Origin: SMYC01 sp965197495
GTDB taxonomy: Bacteria > Acidobacteriota > Vicinamibacteria > Marinacidobacterales > SMYC01
Direction of reading: 5' to 3'
Length of the DNA stretch: 64,000 bases
NCBI GenBank assembly: GCA_965197495.1
Contig: OZ240210.1
Span: 6,386,001 to 6,450,000 of the forward strand
The notes under the pieces were generated by a model. It saw only the letters and a program-made list of their open reading frames with translations. It did not search any database and was not told the DNA's origin. The position numbers were made by a program, and so were the translations under genes. Positions 43,595 to 52,572 of the stretch are shown in pieces. Each line of letters opens with the position of its first letter. Positions within the stretch are counted from its first letter, which is position 1.

Positions 43595-44261
43595 ATTCTT
43601 TTGCGAGTGCGTCTTGAATGATCACGTTCTTGCCGGCGATCTCGATATAGCCTTGCTTGTTGAGATCGCTGATCATTCGCGACACGGTCTCACGCGTCGC
43701 GCCAATCATATTCGCGATCTCCTGATGAGTCGGGCGGCGAAACACGACGCGGCCATCCGGCTGCCGGTTTCCGTCTTCGCTCGCCATCTCAAGAAGGATA
43801 CGCGCGACGCGACCATACACGTCGTGGAGCGCGAGATTGCCGATTTGTTGGTTGGCTTTACGCAGACGTGACGAGAGCACGGAGAGAAGGTTGACGAGCA
43901 CGCGCGGCCGTTTCTCGACAATCGAGAGAAAATCCTTCTGATGGAGGACGAGGATCTCGGTTTCCGAGAGCGCGATGGCGGTGGCCGAGCGCGGCTCGTC
44001 GTCGAGAAGGCTCATCTCGCCAAAGAAATCGTGCTCCGAGAGCATGGACAGGATGATCTCCCGGCCGTCGTCTGAGAGGATCGTGACCTTGACGCGGCCC
44101 GAGAGGATCATGAAGAGCGCGTCGCCGATTTCGTTCTCGAAGAACACCACCGCATCTTTCGGATATTTCCGGCGTGACGCGACGTTGATGAGGCTGGACA
44201 AGTCTTCTTCTTCGAGACCTGAGAACAGCGGCACCTGACGGAAGAGCTCAGCGGTTACCAT
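43581..44261 (-). CDS. Crp/Fnr-family transcriptional regulator
   Basis: A 226-residue protein: a cyclic-nucleotide-binding fold (FENEIGDALFMILSGRVKV, then FFGEMSLLDDEPRSATAIAL, which carries the GE and RSAT of a phosphate-binding cassette) joined to a winged helix (RPTHQEIANMIGATRETVSR). No Fnr-type cysteine cluster is present, so cAMP or another nucleotide is more likely than an Fe-S signal. It is followed at once by the hydrolase gene. Confidence 0.9.
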   Translation of the reverse strand: MVTAELFRQVPLFSGLEEEDLSSLINVASRRKYPKDAVVFFENEIGDALFMILSGRVKVTILSDDGREIILSMLSEHDFFGEMSLLDDEPRSATAIALSETEILVLHQKDFLSIVEKRPRVLVNLLSVLSSRLRKANQQIGNLALHDVYGRVARILLEMASEDGNRQPDGRVVFRRPTHQEIANMIGATRETVSRMISDLNKQGYIEIAGKNVIIQDALAKEFARP

Positions 44262-44350
44262 TTTCGGTTCCCTTCCCTTCGGTCTCTGACCTTACACTCC
44301 CTCGGCCAGTTAGTTTTGCTCTCGTGCCTGATATTGTACGCGAGTCTGGC

Positions 44351-45706
44351 TCAAGGAGCCATGTGCGCCGCGAGCACTTCGACCGCCGACACCGCCTCGG
44401 ATCCGCTCACTAGACTCTGCGGATCGAAATCCCCGCTCGCCCGAGCCATCAAAAGGCCCAGCGAGATCGACAGGGCTGCCGACTCGTAGTGAATATTCTC
44501 CGATGACAGGTCGGGAAAATTTTGCTTGAAGCGCGACGATTCCCGCGCAAGGTTGTAAGCCGTCGGCGCAAGAATCTCGATCGCGGCCGCAAGGCCATCA
44601 GCGAGGTCGGCGCGGCGGACGAAAGCTTGCGGCTGGAACATATGATTCGGAAACACTTCTAGAATGCCCGTCCCCACGACATGGCGGATGAAGGTCTGAG
44701 CCCAGCTATCGCCAATATCCGTCGCGATGACACGGGTCGTCTCCGGCACACCGTCATAGGCGTCTCTCAGCTCGAGATACAAGAGCGCAGCCAACTGCTG
44801 CCGGGTCAACCGATCCGCTTCACCAATCCCTTCGTATTCCGGTGGCAAGTTTTGCTCTTCGTACTCCGCTTCGATGGCGTCGAAGCGCGCTATGACGTCC
44901 GCATCGCGCGGAGAGAGCCGCGCTGCCGCGCGATAGGCCTCTAGCGCTCTAGCAAGATTGTCGCTCGCGTAGCGAGCTTCGCCCAGGATGCGAAACGCGT
45001 CGCCGTTTTGGGGCTCGAGCTCCGTGGCGCGCTCCGCGTGCAACACGGCCTGCGCGTGCAAGCCCGCGGCACGGGCGGCCTCCGCGGCTTCGATGTAAAG
45101 CCCACCGACCTCAGGGGCGACTTCGAGCGCGCGCGCATAGGCCGAAGCGGCGTCCTCGTTGCGGCCTTGTTCCATCAACTCCCTCGCAGTACCAAGCCGA
45201 GCCTCGGCCACGTTTACCTGCAAGGTGGAAGCGTAGCGATCGATGAGCGGATGATCGGGAGAAGCTTCTTGAACACGCAGCAGCCGCTCATAAGCCTGCT
45301 CCTCGTTTCCCGCCGCGAGCGCCGCGAGGAAGTAGCCGCTCTCTGCCGGCCCAAAGCCTGGTCGCTCCGCCAGCGCGGTACTGAAGTATTGCACCGAGGC
45401 AGGCCAGCTACCGAGACGCAGCTCGAGAAACCCGAGCGCCGTGGTGACCTCCGGGCTGCAGCCATATTTTCGACCCAGCCGCGAAAGGTTGGACTCCGCG
45501 GACTCGAGGTTTCCTTGCTGAAGCGCGCTCCAGCCCTCTTCGAAGCGCCGCCGCTCGCCGCCCGAAAGGCTTTCTGGAGGCGAGAGCGTCATTTGCTGGA
45601 CGACGTTCCAGGAAGGGACGGTGGCAGGAGTGAAATCCCGCTTCGAAGCGCAGCCAACCATCACGACAACACCAGCGAACGCGGCTGCCTGAAGGCCTCT
45701 ACTCAT
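44351..45706 (-). CDS. TPR lipoprotein with S-layer-homology-like C-terminus
   Basis: A 451-residue lipoprotein (AGVVVMVGC signal). Residues about 60-320 form tetratricopeptide repeats (FEEGWSALQQGNLESAESNL, ASAYARALEVAPEVGGLYIE, RILGEARYASDNLARALEAY). The last 130 residues read RLTRQQLAALLYLELR, VIATDIGDSWAQTFIRHVVG and FQPQAFVRRADLADGLAAAI, resembling S-layer homology units that bind cell-wall polymers. It probably sits at the envelope. The ATG at 45706 fits the lipoprotein signal. Confidence 0.75.
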   Translation of the reverse strand: MSRGLQAAAFAGVVVMVGCASKRDFTPATVPSWNVVQQMTLSPPESLSGGERRRFEEGWSALQQGNLESAESNLSRLGRKYGCSPEVTTALGFLELRLGSWPASVQYFSTALAERPGFGPAESGYFLAALAAGNEEQAYERLLRVQEASPDHPLIDRYASTLQVNVAEARLGTARELMEQGRNEDAASAYARALEVAPEVGGLYIEAAEAARAAGLHAQAVLHAERATELEPQNGDAFRILGEARYASDNLARALEAYRAAARLSPRDADVIARFDAIEAEYEEQNLPPEYEGIGEADRLTRQQLAALLYLELRDAYDGVPETTRVIATDIGDSWAQTFIRHVVGTGILEVFPNHMFQPQAFVRRADLADGLAAAIEILAPTAYNLARESSRFKQNFPDLSSENIHYESAALSISLGLLMARASGDFDPQSLVSGSEAVSAVEVLAAHMAP

Positions 45707-45814
45707 GAAATCCGTGCGCCATTTCGGCGGACCCCATCCCGCATATCCAAGCAAAAATCCCTGCAAGTTGAAGTCCATACTAACTTTGTAGCGACTCTAA
45801 GTCAAGAAATGCAG

Positions 45815-46453
45815 TCATTTCCCATCAATCCCGTCTTTTTCAACGAGGGCCAACACATCGGCAAATTCGATTCGCCCTTCTCGAACGAGCTTCGGCGTCG
45901 ATCCCGTGATGTCGACGATGGTCGAAGCGCGCCCGCCGCTCGTGGCGCCCCCGTCGAGGACCACATCGATAAGCTCGCCAAGCCCGGCCTCGACCTCCTC
46001 GGCCGTCATCGCGGGCGGACTCCCGCTGACGTTCGCGCTCGTCGATGTCACCGGCCCCGCCGCCAATGCGAGCGCCCTCGCGACCGCAAGACTACTGATG
46101 CGGAGCGCGACCGTCCCGTCCTCGGACGCCGCCGCGACCACGGGCAACGCTTCCACCACAAGCGTCAACGGCCCCGGCCAGAACTTCTCGGCGAGACGTT
46201 GCATGAGAGCCGACGGCGCCACCGCGATGTCGGCGAGCTGCGACGCGTTCGCGAGGATGAGCGGCAGCGCACGCGAACGAGGGCGTCCCTTGATCTCGAA
46301 CACACGGCGACACCCTTCTAGATCGAAGGCAGACACAGCCAGCCCGTAGAATGTCTCGGTTGGATAAGCGATCACACCGCCTCTCCCAAGCGACAATACG
46401 GCCCGACGAATCACATCGGGCTCGGGACGATCGCTCGCGACCTTCAACCGCAC
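45815..46453 (-). CDS. tsaC: L-threonylcarbamoyladenylate synthase
   Basis: A 212-residue protein that makes threonylcarbamoyl-AMP for the t6A modification of ANN-reading tRNAs. The YrdC fold is clear: IAYPTETFYGLAVSAFD, IKGRPRSRALPLI, FWPGPLTLVVEA and PVTSTSANVSGSPP. It lacks the extra Sua5 domain, so it is the short TsaC type. The GTG start at 46453 follows GGGAG. It is divergent from the transglutaminase gene. Confidence 0.92.
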   Translation of the reverse strand: MRLKVASDRPEPDVIRRAVLSLGRGGVIAYPTETFYGLAVSAFDLEGCRRVFEIKGRPRSRALPLILANASQLADIAVAPSALMQRLAEKFWPGPLTLVVEALPVVAAASEDGTVALRISSLAVARALALAAGPVTSTSANVSGSPPAMTAEEVEAGLGELIDVVLDGGATSGGRASTIVDITGSTPKLVREGRIEFADVLALVEKDGIDGK

Positions 46454-46516
46454 CGACGGGCTCCCATGTAAGTACCCATGCTATACTGACTTCACCTCCA
46501 TTCGTCTCCATCTTCT

Positions 46517-48013
46517 ATGAGCATTCGCCCAGGGCGGTTTCTATCCATCGCGATCGTGTCGATGTGGCTCGGGCTCCTCGGCCTCCATATCTCGCGAAGC
46601 TACGCACGCTCCGAAGCCTCGACCCTCATCGACCTGTCCGCGTCGAGCGGCTCGATCTTCACTGGCTTCACGGGCGAGGCCGAGCTGACGCAGCGCGGAG
46701 TCTTCTATCGCGGCGAGCGGATCGGCTATATCCGCGAACGTCTCACACCCCTCGAAAACGGCTATCGCGCCGAGCAGAGCGGCGAGTTCACGCTGAAGCT
46801 TCTCGGACGGGAGCGTCAAATGAAGATGGAGGGAACGGCTACGACCGGTTCTCGAGGAGAGCTTCGGACGTTCAAGTTCCAGCTCACAACGTCGTCGCGC
46901 TGCTCCCCGTTCGCGACGACCGTGCTCGGGAGAGTCGACGGCGACCAGCTCGAACTCACCATCCGTTCGAGCCGGTCGGAGAGGACGGAAACGAGAACGC
47001 TCGACGAGCCCATATTGCTGCCCTTGAACTTGTACTACTCGCTCGCGTCGAATGGTTGGACGAGCGGGGAAACCTATCGCGTCCGTCTTTTCGATCCGAT
47101 GACGCTCTCCGAAGGCGAAGCGACGATCGAGGTCAAAGACCCGGAGATCGTGCGCTGGGGTGGGCGCGAAGAAGAAGCGTTCCGCCTCCAAACGACCTTC
47201 GCCGGGCTGACGACAACCGCCTGGGTCAACGATAAGGGTGAAGTGCTTCAGGAAGAGACACCGCTCGGCTGGACTCTCCAGAAAGAAGCCCCTGGGAGCA
47301 GCCTTCAAGCACGAGAGGCAGGCGCAGCACCCGACATCTTGTTCGCCTCGGCCGTCCCCGCGCGAGGTTTCGCAGGAGAGGCCGCCGATCTGGACGTGGT
47401 CGTGTTGAAGCTCGAGAGGTTCCCGGACGGCTTCGATGCGATTGTGGGCGGACGGCAAAGCCTCAACGAAGGCAATCTCCACATCGAGCGCGAGAGGGCT
47501 CCCTATGTCGGGCGCGACGTCTTGTCCGAGGATGAGATCAGAGACGCGCTCCGCGCCGATGCCTTCATCCAATCCGACGATCCCGAGATCCGCAAACAAG
47601 TGGAATCGCTGACCGGTGGGCTCGCAGATATCGACAAAGCGCGGGCGCTGAGTGATTGGGTCTTCGAGAACCTCGCGAAATCACCGACGCTCTCGATCCC
47701 GAGCGCCCGAGAAGTGCTCGACAACCGTGTGGGAGATTGCAACGAGCATGCGGTCCTGTTCGTGGCGCTCGCCCGAGCTGTCGATCTCCCCTCGCGGGTC
47801 GCCACCGGGCTCGCCTATACGGGAGGCCAGTTCTACTACCATTCATGGCCTGAAGTGTGGGTCGGCAAGTGGCTCGCCGTCGACCCGACCTTTGGGCAGT
47901 TCCCGGCCGATCCCATGCACGTGCGCCTCCTCACGGGAGGACTCGAGACGCAGTACGAGATCCTCAAGATTCTAGGTCGGGGCGCAACGATCGAAGTCTT
48001 GGAGACCCGATGA
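46517..48013 (+). CDS. Transglutaminase-like protein linked to an ABC exporter
   Basis: A 498-residue protein with an N-terminal hydrophobic segment (SIAIVSMWLGLLGLHIS). About 300 residues of beta-rich sequence precede the catalytic core, where Cys408 (RVGDCNEHAVLFVALARA), His442 (FYYHSWPEVWVG) and Asp456 (WLAVDPTFGQ) form the triad. It probably acts in the periplasm as a protease, amidase or cross-linker. Its stop overlaps the ABC ATPase start (ATGA), so the three genes form one operon. Confidence 0.85.
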   Translation: MSIRPGRFLSIAIVSMWLGLLGLHISRSYARSEASTLIDLSASSGSIFTGFTGEAELTQRGVFYRGERIGYIRERLTPLENGYRAEQSGEFTLKLLGRERQMKMEGTATTGSRGELRTFKFQLTTSSRCSPFATTVLGRVDGDQLELTIRSSRSERTETRTLDEPILLPLNLYYSLASNGWTSGETYRVRLFDPMTLSEGEATIEVKDPEIVRWGGREEEAFRLQTTFAGLTTTAWVNDKGEVLQEETPLGWTLQKEAPGSSLQAREAGAAPDILFASAVPARGFAGEAADLDVVVLKLERFPDGFDAIVGGRQSLNEGNLHIERERAPYVGRDVLSEDEIRDALRADAFIQSDDPEIRKQVESLTGGLADIDKARALSDWVFENLAKSPTLSIPSAREVLDNRVGDCNEHAVLFVALARAVDLPSRVATGLAYTGGQFYYHSWPEVWVGKWLAVDPTFGQFPADPMHVRLLTGGLETQYEILKILGRGATIEVLETR

Positions 48014-48759
48014 TCCGACTCGAAGAGCTCCACAAGAGCTACGGCTCGCATGAAGCGGTGAAAAACCTCTCGCTCCACGTTCCCGCCGGCGAGCTCTTCA
48101 GTTTTCTAGGACCGAACGGCGCGGGCAAAACGACGACCATCAAGATGATCGCGGGCCTCTTGCAGCCCACATCGGGCCGTGTTTATCTCGGAGGCCACGA
48201 CCTCGAACGCGAGCCCGTCAAGGCCAAAGCGGCCCTCGGCTTCATTCCCGATCGACCCTTCCTCTACGAGAAGCTCTCGGCCAACGAGTTTCTGCGCTTC
48301 ATTGCAGGCATTTACGGATTCGACGGCAACGGTCTCCAGGGCCGCATCGACGAGCTCTTGGAGCTCGTCGAGCTGTCACACGTCCGCGGCGAGCTCATCG
48401 AGAGCTTCTCGCATGGGATGAAACAGCGCCTCGTCATGGCGGCCGCGTTCGTCCACCAGCCGAAAGTGCTCGTGGTAGACGAGCCGATGGTCGGTCTCGA
48501 CCCCAAGGGCGCGAGGCTCATCAAGAAAGTCTTCCGCGAATACTGCGACAAGGGCCACACCATCTTTGTCTCCACGCATACGCTCGAAGTCGCCCAAGAG
48601 CTCTGCGATCGCATCGGGATCATCATGAAAGGCGAGCTCGTCGCCTGCGGCACGATGGATGAGCTCAAGAGCCAGGCCGAGACCGAGCGCCACGACCTGG
48701 AAGAGATTTTCTTGAAATTGACCTCCGGCGAAGGCTTTCGCGAATCTGAGGAAAGCTGA
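48010..48759 (+). CDS. ABC transporter ATP-binding protein
   Basis: A 249-residue ATPase: Walker A GPNGAGKTTT, signature SFSHGMKQRL (a variant of LSGGQ), Walker B VLVVDEPMVGLDP, and the switch His in FVSTHTLEVA. This is the ABC-2 type used for export or natural-product/protein secretion. The ATG overlaps the stop of the transglutaminase gene, and the permease starts 3 bases after its own stop. Confidence 0.95.
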   Translation: MIRLEELHKSYGSHEAVKNLSLHVPAGELFSFLGPNGAGKTTTIKMIAGLLQPTSGRVYLGGHDLEREPVKAKAALGFIPDRPFLYEKLSANEFLRFIAGIYGFDGNGLQGRIDELLELVELSHVRGELIESFSHGMKQRLVMAAAFVHQPKVLVVDEPMVGLDPKGARLIKKVFREYCDKGHTIFVSTHTLEVAQELCDRIGIIMKGELVACGTMDELKSQAETERHDLEEIFLKLTSGEGFRESEES

Positions 48760-48762
48760 GCG

Positions 48763-50471
48763 GTGAGATTCGAGTTCACGCCCGGCCAGGTCGCCGCCCT
48801 GCTCGTTCCCTCATGGCAGTCCTTCCGCAACCGGAGACAAAAAGCCGGAAAGAGCGAGGTACTTCGCGGCTTCTTGTTCGCCTTTGTGGGGCTCGTCTTC
48901 GGCCTTTTCGTTTTCGGCGGCTTTTACCGAATGCTCCTCTATATCGGTCAATTCGCAGAGTTCACAGCGCCGCTCACTCATCAAGTGCTGGGCACAACTT
49001 CGACCTTCATCTTGACGTTGCTCTTCGCGAGCACCGTCGTCACGGCACTTTCCACGCAATATTTGTCGGAGGATCTTTCTCTGCTCGTCAGCAGCCCGAT
49101 CTCTCTGCCCGCCCCTACGGCTCGAGGCTCGTCTTGACAGGCCTCCAGTCCTCTTGGATGGTCGTCCTCTTCAGCATTCCGATCTACGCAGCCTTCGCTT
49201 TGACGTCGCCGGCGCCTTGGCAGTTTCTCGGTGCGGCAGCGCTCGCGCTCGCGCCGCTCGTCGTGATTGCCGCCACCGTCGGCAGCATGGTGACATCGGT
49301 GCTCATGGCCGTCTTCCCCGCCCGGCGAGTTCGCGAGATGCTCGTTTTACTCGCCGCGTTGTTCGTCGTGTTGCTCGTGTTTCTCATTCGCGTACAGCAG
49401 CCGGAGAAGCTCTTGAACCCGCGCTCCATCTACGACATCAGCGAGTTCTTCGCGGCATTCCAGACCCCGAGCTCGTCGCTACTTCCGAGCTCGTGGGCGA
49501 CGAGCCTGCTCATTGCCGGACGCCGCGCCGAGCCCCTTCCTGCGATGCCTTTGGCGCTTTTGTGGAGCACGGCCGCCGCGACGACCGTCCTTGGCTGTTG
49601 GCTCGCCCGCGCCGTCTACTATCTAGGCTATTCGAGAGCGCAGGAGTCGCGGCCGGCGAAGTTCTCGTCACTACCGGTCGTAGACCGAATCCTAGAGGCT
49701 GTCACGCTTCCGTTCGAAGTGCGCTTTCGCTCGCTCTTGTTGAAAGATATGCGGACGTTCGCGAGAGACGCGACCCAGTGGTCCCAGCTCCTGCTGCTTT
49801 TAGCGCTCGTCGTCGTCTATCTCTATAACTTCAGCGTGCTGCCGTCGAACTTTACCTTCGCTACGTTCTTTCTCCAGAATCTCTTTTCGTTCTTGAATCT
49901 CGGCCTCGCTGGATTCGTTCTCGCCGCGGTGGCTGTCCGTTTCGTGTTCACGTCGATATCGGCTGAAGGGCTCGCGTTCTGGATCGTTCGTTCGTCACCG
50001 CTCACGGCGGATCGGTTCCTGTGGAGCAAGTTCTGGACAGCGATTCCACCGCTCCTCGTGCTGTCTCAAATTCTGACCCTCGCCTCCAACCATTTTCTCG
50101 GCGCGACGACGTTCATGACCGTGCTCTCAGCCGCTACGATCCTGTGCGTCACCTTCGGCATCGTTGGGCTCGGCGTCGGGATGGGAGCGATATTCCCGAG
50201 ATTCAAGTTCGAGAACGTCACCCAGATCGCGGGAAGCGCTGGCGGGCTCCTCTATATGATCGCCGCAACGTCCTTCGTCGCGGTCATTTTGTTTCTCGAA
50301 GCCGTCCCCGTCTATCTCTATCTGAACGCGGAGTATCGCGGGTTACCCCTCGAGACGCGCGCGTGGCTCATCATCGCGGGCGCGCTCTCGTGCGTACTCG
50401 TCGTCAACGCCCTCGCGGTATGGCTTCCGATGCGCATGGGCGCAAGGCGTCTCGCAGCTATCGAAATCTGA
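48763..50471 (+). pseudogene. ABC-2-type permease, single-base frameshift
   Basis: The first 115 residues (GFLFAFVGLVFGLFVFGGF, STFILTLLFASTVVTAL) are in the frame of the GTG at 48763. Near 49110 the frame changes and continues YGSRLVLTGLQSSWMVVLFS through about ten more helices to MGARRLAAIEI. The total is 1709 bases (3n+2), one base short of a whole reading frame, with no other damage. It would be a membrane exporter of about 569 residues partnering the upstream ATPase. The transported molecule is unknown. Confidence 0.85.
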
Positions 50472-50478
50472 GGAAAAC

Positions 50479-50751
50479 TTATCGATACCCGTGGCGCTGC
50501 CGGTCCACGTAGCACTTCATGTACTGCCCTCCCCGCGTACGGTGGACGTGCCAGTAGCTCTCGTGGTCGTAGTGCGGGCGATAGTAGTGGTGTCCTCCGC
50601 GGTATCGGCATTCCACGAGGTGGTCGCAGGCTAGACGATGGTAATGCTCGTAGCCGGGCGGTGGCGGCGGAGGCTCGTAATAAACGGGGTGATGGTGTCC
50701 GCAAGCCGAGGCCATGGACACAAAAAGAATGGCTCGAACGGCGCTTGGCAT
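50479..50751 (-). CDS. Small His/Tyr-rich lipoprotein candidate
   Basis: A 90-residue protein with a clear GGAGGTTGTT before its ATG. A short signal ends at the possible lipobox MASAC. The mature part is dominated by His, Tyr and Pro: CGHHHPVYYEPPPPPPGYEH, then GGHHYYRPHYDHESYWHVHR, with three further Cys. Such compositions often bind metals or assemble in the envelope. No family is recognised. It is encoded after xerD on the same strand. Confidence 0.65.
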   Translation of the reverse strand: MPSAVRAILFVSMASACGHHHPVYYEPPPPPPGYEHYHRLACDHLVECRYRGGHHYYRPHYDHESYWHVHRTRGGQYMKCYVDRQRHGYR

Positions 50752-50858
50752 AACAACCTCCTCGGCGACGGCCGTACATGAGCAGGTAGCAAGAATCGTA
50801 CCGAATTTGAAGGACCCTTCCAGCTCAATCGGCTGTCCCCCTGTGGAGACACTTTTCT

Positions 50859-51764
50859 TCACTTGCTGGATGCTTTTGCGCGGGGATGATGGCTGTCGTA
50901 AATGCGCCGCAGCCGTTCGCGGCTCACATGCGTGTAGATCTGGGTCGTCCCAATATTCGAGTGGCCGAGCATGAGCTGCAAGCTCCGCAGATCGGCCCCA
51001 CGCTCGAGCAGGTGAGTCGCGAAGGAATGCCGCACGACGTGCGGTGACAAGGCGCCTCGAATCCCTGCGGTTCGGCCGCACGCTTTCAGGATCTGAAAAA
51101 AACGTTGGCGCGTCATCGCTTTTCCCAAGCGGCTGAGGAACATCGCATCTTCTGCATCTGGCGCATCTGGCGCCCTCCGCGCGAGAGCCGGGCGTCCGTC
51201 GCGGAGATAGCGCTCGATCCACTGTTTCGCGGACCGCCCATAGGGCACGATGCGCTCTTTGCGCCCCTTTCCTTGGCACGCGAGATAGCCGATGTCGAAA
51301 TTGAAATCGGCGATCCTCAACGCGATGAGCTCCGAAACTCTTAGGCCGGTGGCATAAAGCAGCTCGAGCATCGCCCGGTCCCGTAACCCTTCCGGGATGG
51401 CGGTATCGGACGCTTCGAGAAGGCCGTCCACTTCGTCCAAATTCAAGTAGCGCGGCAGGCTCTTCGGAAGCCGGGCCGAGTCGATCTGCTCTGCCGGATC
51501 GATTCGGATCGTTCCTTCGGCAGCGGCAAACCGAAAGAGGCCTCGTACCGCCGAGCTCACGCGCGCGATCGAGCGCAGGGAAAGCCCCTGACGATGCAAG
51601 TCCCGAAGAAAATCCCGGAGATCCGAAGCCGTCAGCGACGCGAGCGTCTTGCGGTTGCTCTTCACGTAGAGCTCAAGCTTCGCGATGTCCCGTCGATAGG
51701 CCGCGATCGTGTTCGGCGACAGACCTCTCTCGACCTCTAGGTAATGAAGGAACGCTTTCTTCAA
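50859..51764 (-). CDS. xerD: Tyrosine recombinase XerD-like
   Basis: A 301-residue site-specific recombinase for resolving chromosome dimers at dif. The SAM-like N-domain begins FLHYLEVERGLSPNTIAAYR. The catalytic residues are Arg142 (ATGLRVSEL), Lys166 (QGKGRKERIVP), His242-x-x-Arg245 (LSPHVVRHSFATHLL), His268 (LGHSNIGTTQ) and Tyr277 (IYTHV). The start codon is a TTG at 51764 that overlaps the upstream stop by three bases. XerC and XerD are hard to separate by sequence alone. Confidence 0.9.
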   Translation of the reverse strand: MKKAFLHYLEVERGLSPNTIAAYRRDIAKLELYVKSNRKTLASLTASDLRDFLRDLHRQGLSLRSIARVSSAVRGLFRFAAAEGTIRIDPAEQIDSARLPKSLPRYLNLDEVDGLLEASDTAIPEGLRDRAMLELLYATGLRVSELIALRIADFNFDIGYLACQGKGRKERIVPYGRSAKQWIERYLRDGRPALARRAPDAPDAEDAMFLSRLGKAMTRQRFFQILKACGRTAGIRGALSPHVVRHSFATHLLERGADLRSLQLMLGHSNIGTTQIYTHVSRERLRRIYDSHHPRAKASSK

Positions 51765-52555
51765 AACCGAACCGTCACGCCGAAATACTGACCGCGCAGC
51801 CGAAAGATTGCCCGGGACTCAGGCTCTACGTTCTTGAACCGGTTGTAAGAGTTTCGATAGCCGTAGGAAAAGCCGAGACTCGGGACGGCATTGTAGGTTA
51901 TCGAGAAGTCGACATCAGTCATGACACCGGTCTCCTCACGTTTCATCCCGAGCGCCTCCACGCTCACCGCGAGGGCGGGCGTCAAATAGAGCCGCGACGC
52001 AATACCAAAAATCGGCAAGTCCATCGTGAGCGGCACCGGAGTCCCCTCGGCGCCGGGAGAGCTGAAGTCGGTCTTTGCGCTAAAACGCACCCACTCTCCC
52101 GCGACAGCCACACATCCATATTGTCCACTCCAAAAGTCGAACTGGACGCCTCCCCGTCTTTGTTCGAGTTCGAGAAAGCTCGTCAAGATCGCGCCTGTCG
52201 GAAACGTGATCCCCGAGATCGTCAAATCCTCCGAAACGATGGCGTCTGCGTCGTAGCGGACACGGAACCAATTCGCGCGGATCTTGATTTTTCTCGTCAG
52301 ACGAACCCTGAAATGATAATCGAAGGTTCGCTTTTGCGGAAGGCCGAGAGCGAGCACCGGGTCGAAGTTACTGGCGATACCCTCTGGATTCGAAAGACGC
52401 ATCTCCGAGACAAGGTCGGAGCGCCATCGACGCAGCTCGAAATCGACCGTACTCCGCTCGCCATAATTGGGCGACGGCCGCTGCGTCTGCGCCGTCGCAA
52501 CGGTCTCCGCCATCGAGAATAGAACGAGGAGCATACACGTCTTTACAAATCCCAT
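51761..52555 (-). CDS. Outer-membrane beta-barrel protein of unknown function
   Basis: A 264-residue protein with a signal peptide (CMLLVLFSMAETVATA) and alternating strands (FDYHFRVRLTRKIKIRAN, RGGVQFDFWSGQYGCVAV), ending in the aromatic GQYFGVTVRF typical of barrels recognised by BAM. CGGAGGTGAA precedes the ATG at 52555. It lies 17 bases downstream of murJ and overlaps xerD. Confidence 0.75.
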   Translation of the reverse strand: MGFVKTCMLLVLFSMAETVATAQTQRPSPNYGERSTVDFELRRWRSDLVSEMRLSNPEGIASNFDPVLALGLPQKRTFDYHFRVRLTRKIKIRANWFRVRYDADAIVSEDLTISGITFPTGAILTSFLELEQRRGGVQFDFWSGQYGCVAVAGEWVRFSAKTDFSSPGAEGTPVPLTMDLPIFGIASRLYLTPALAVSVEALGMKREETGVMTDVDFSITYNAVPSLGFSYGYRNSYNRFKNVEPESRAIFRLRGQYFGVTVRF

Positions 52556-52572
52556 TTCACCTCCGAAGGTTC

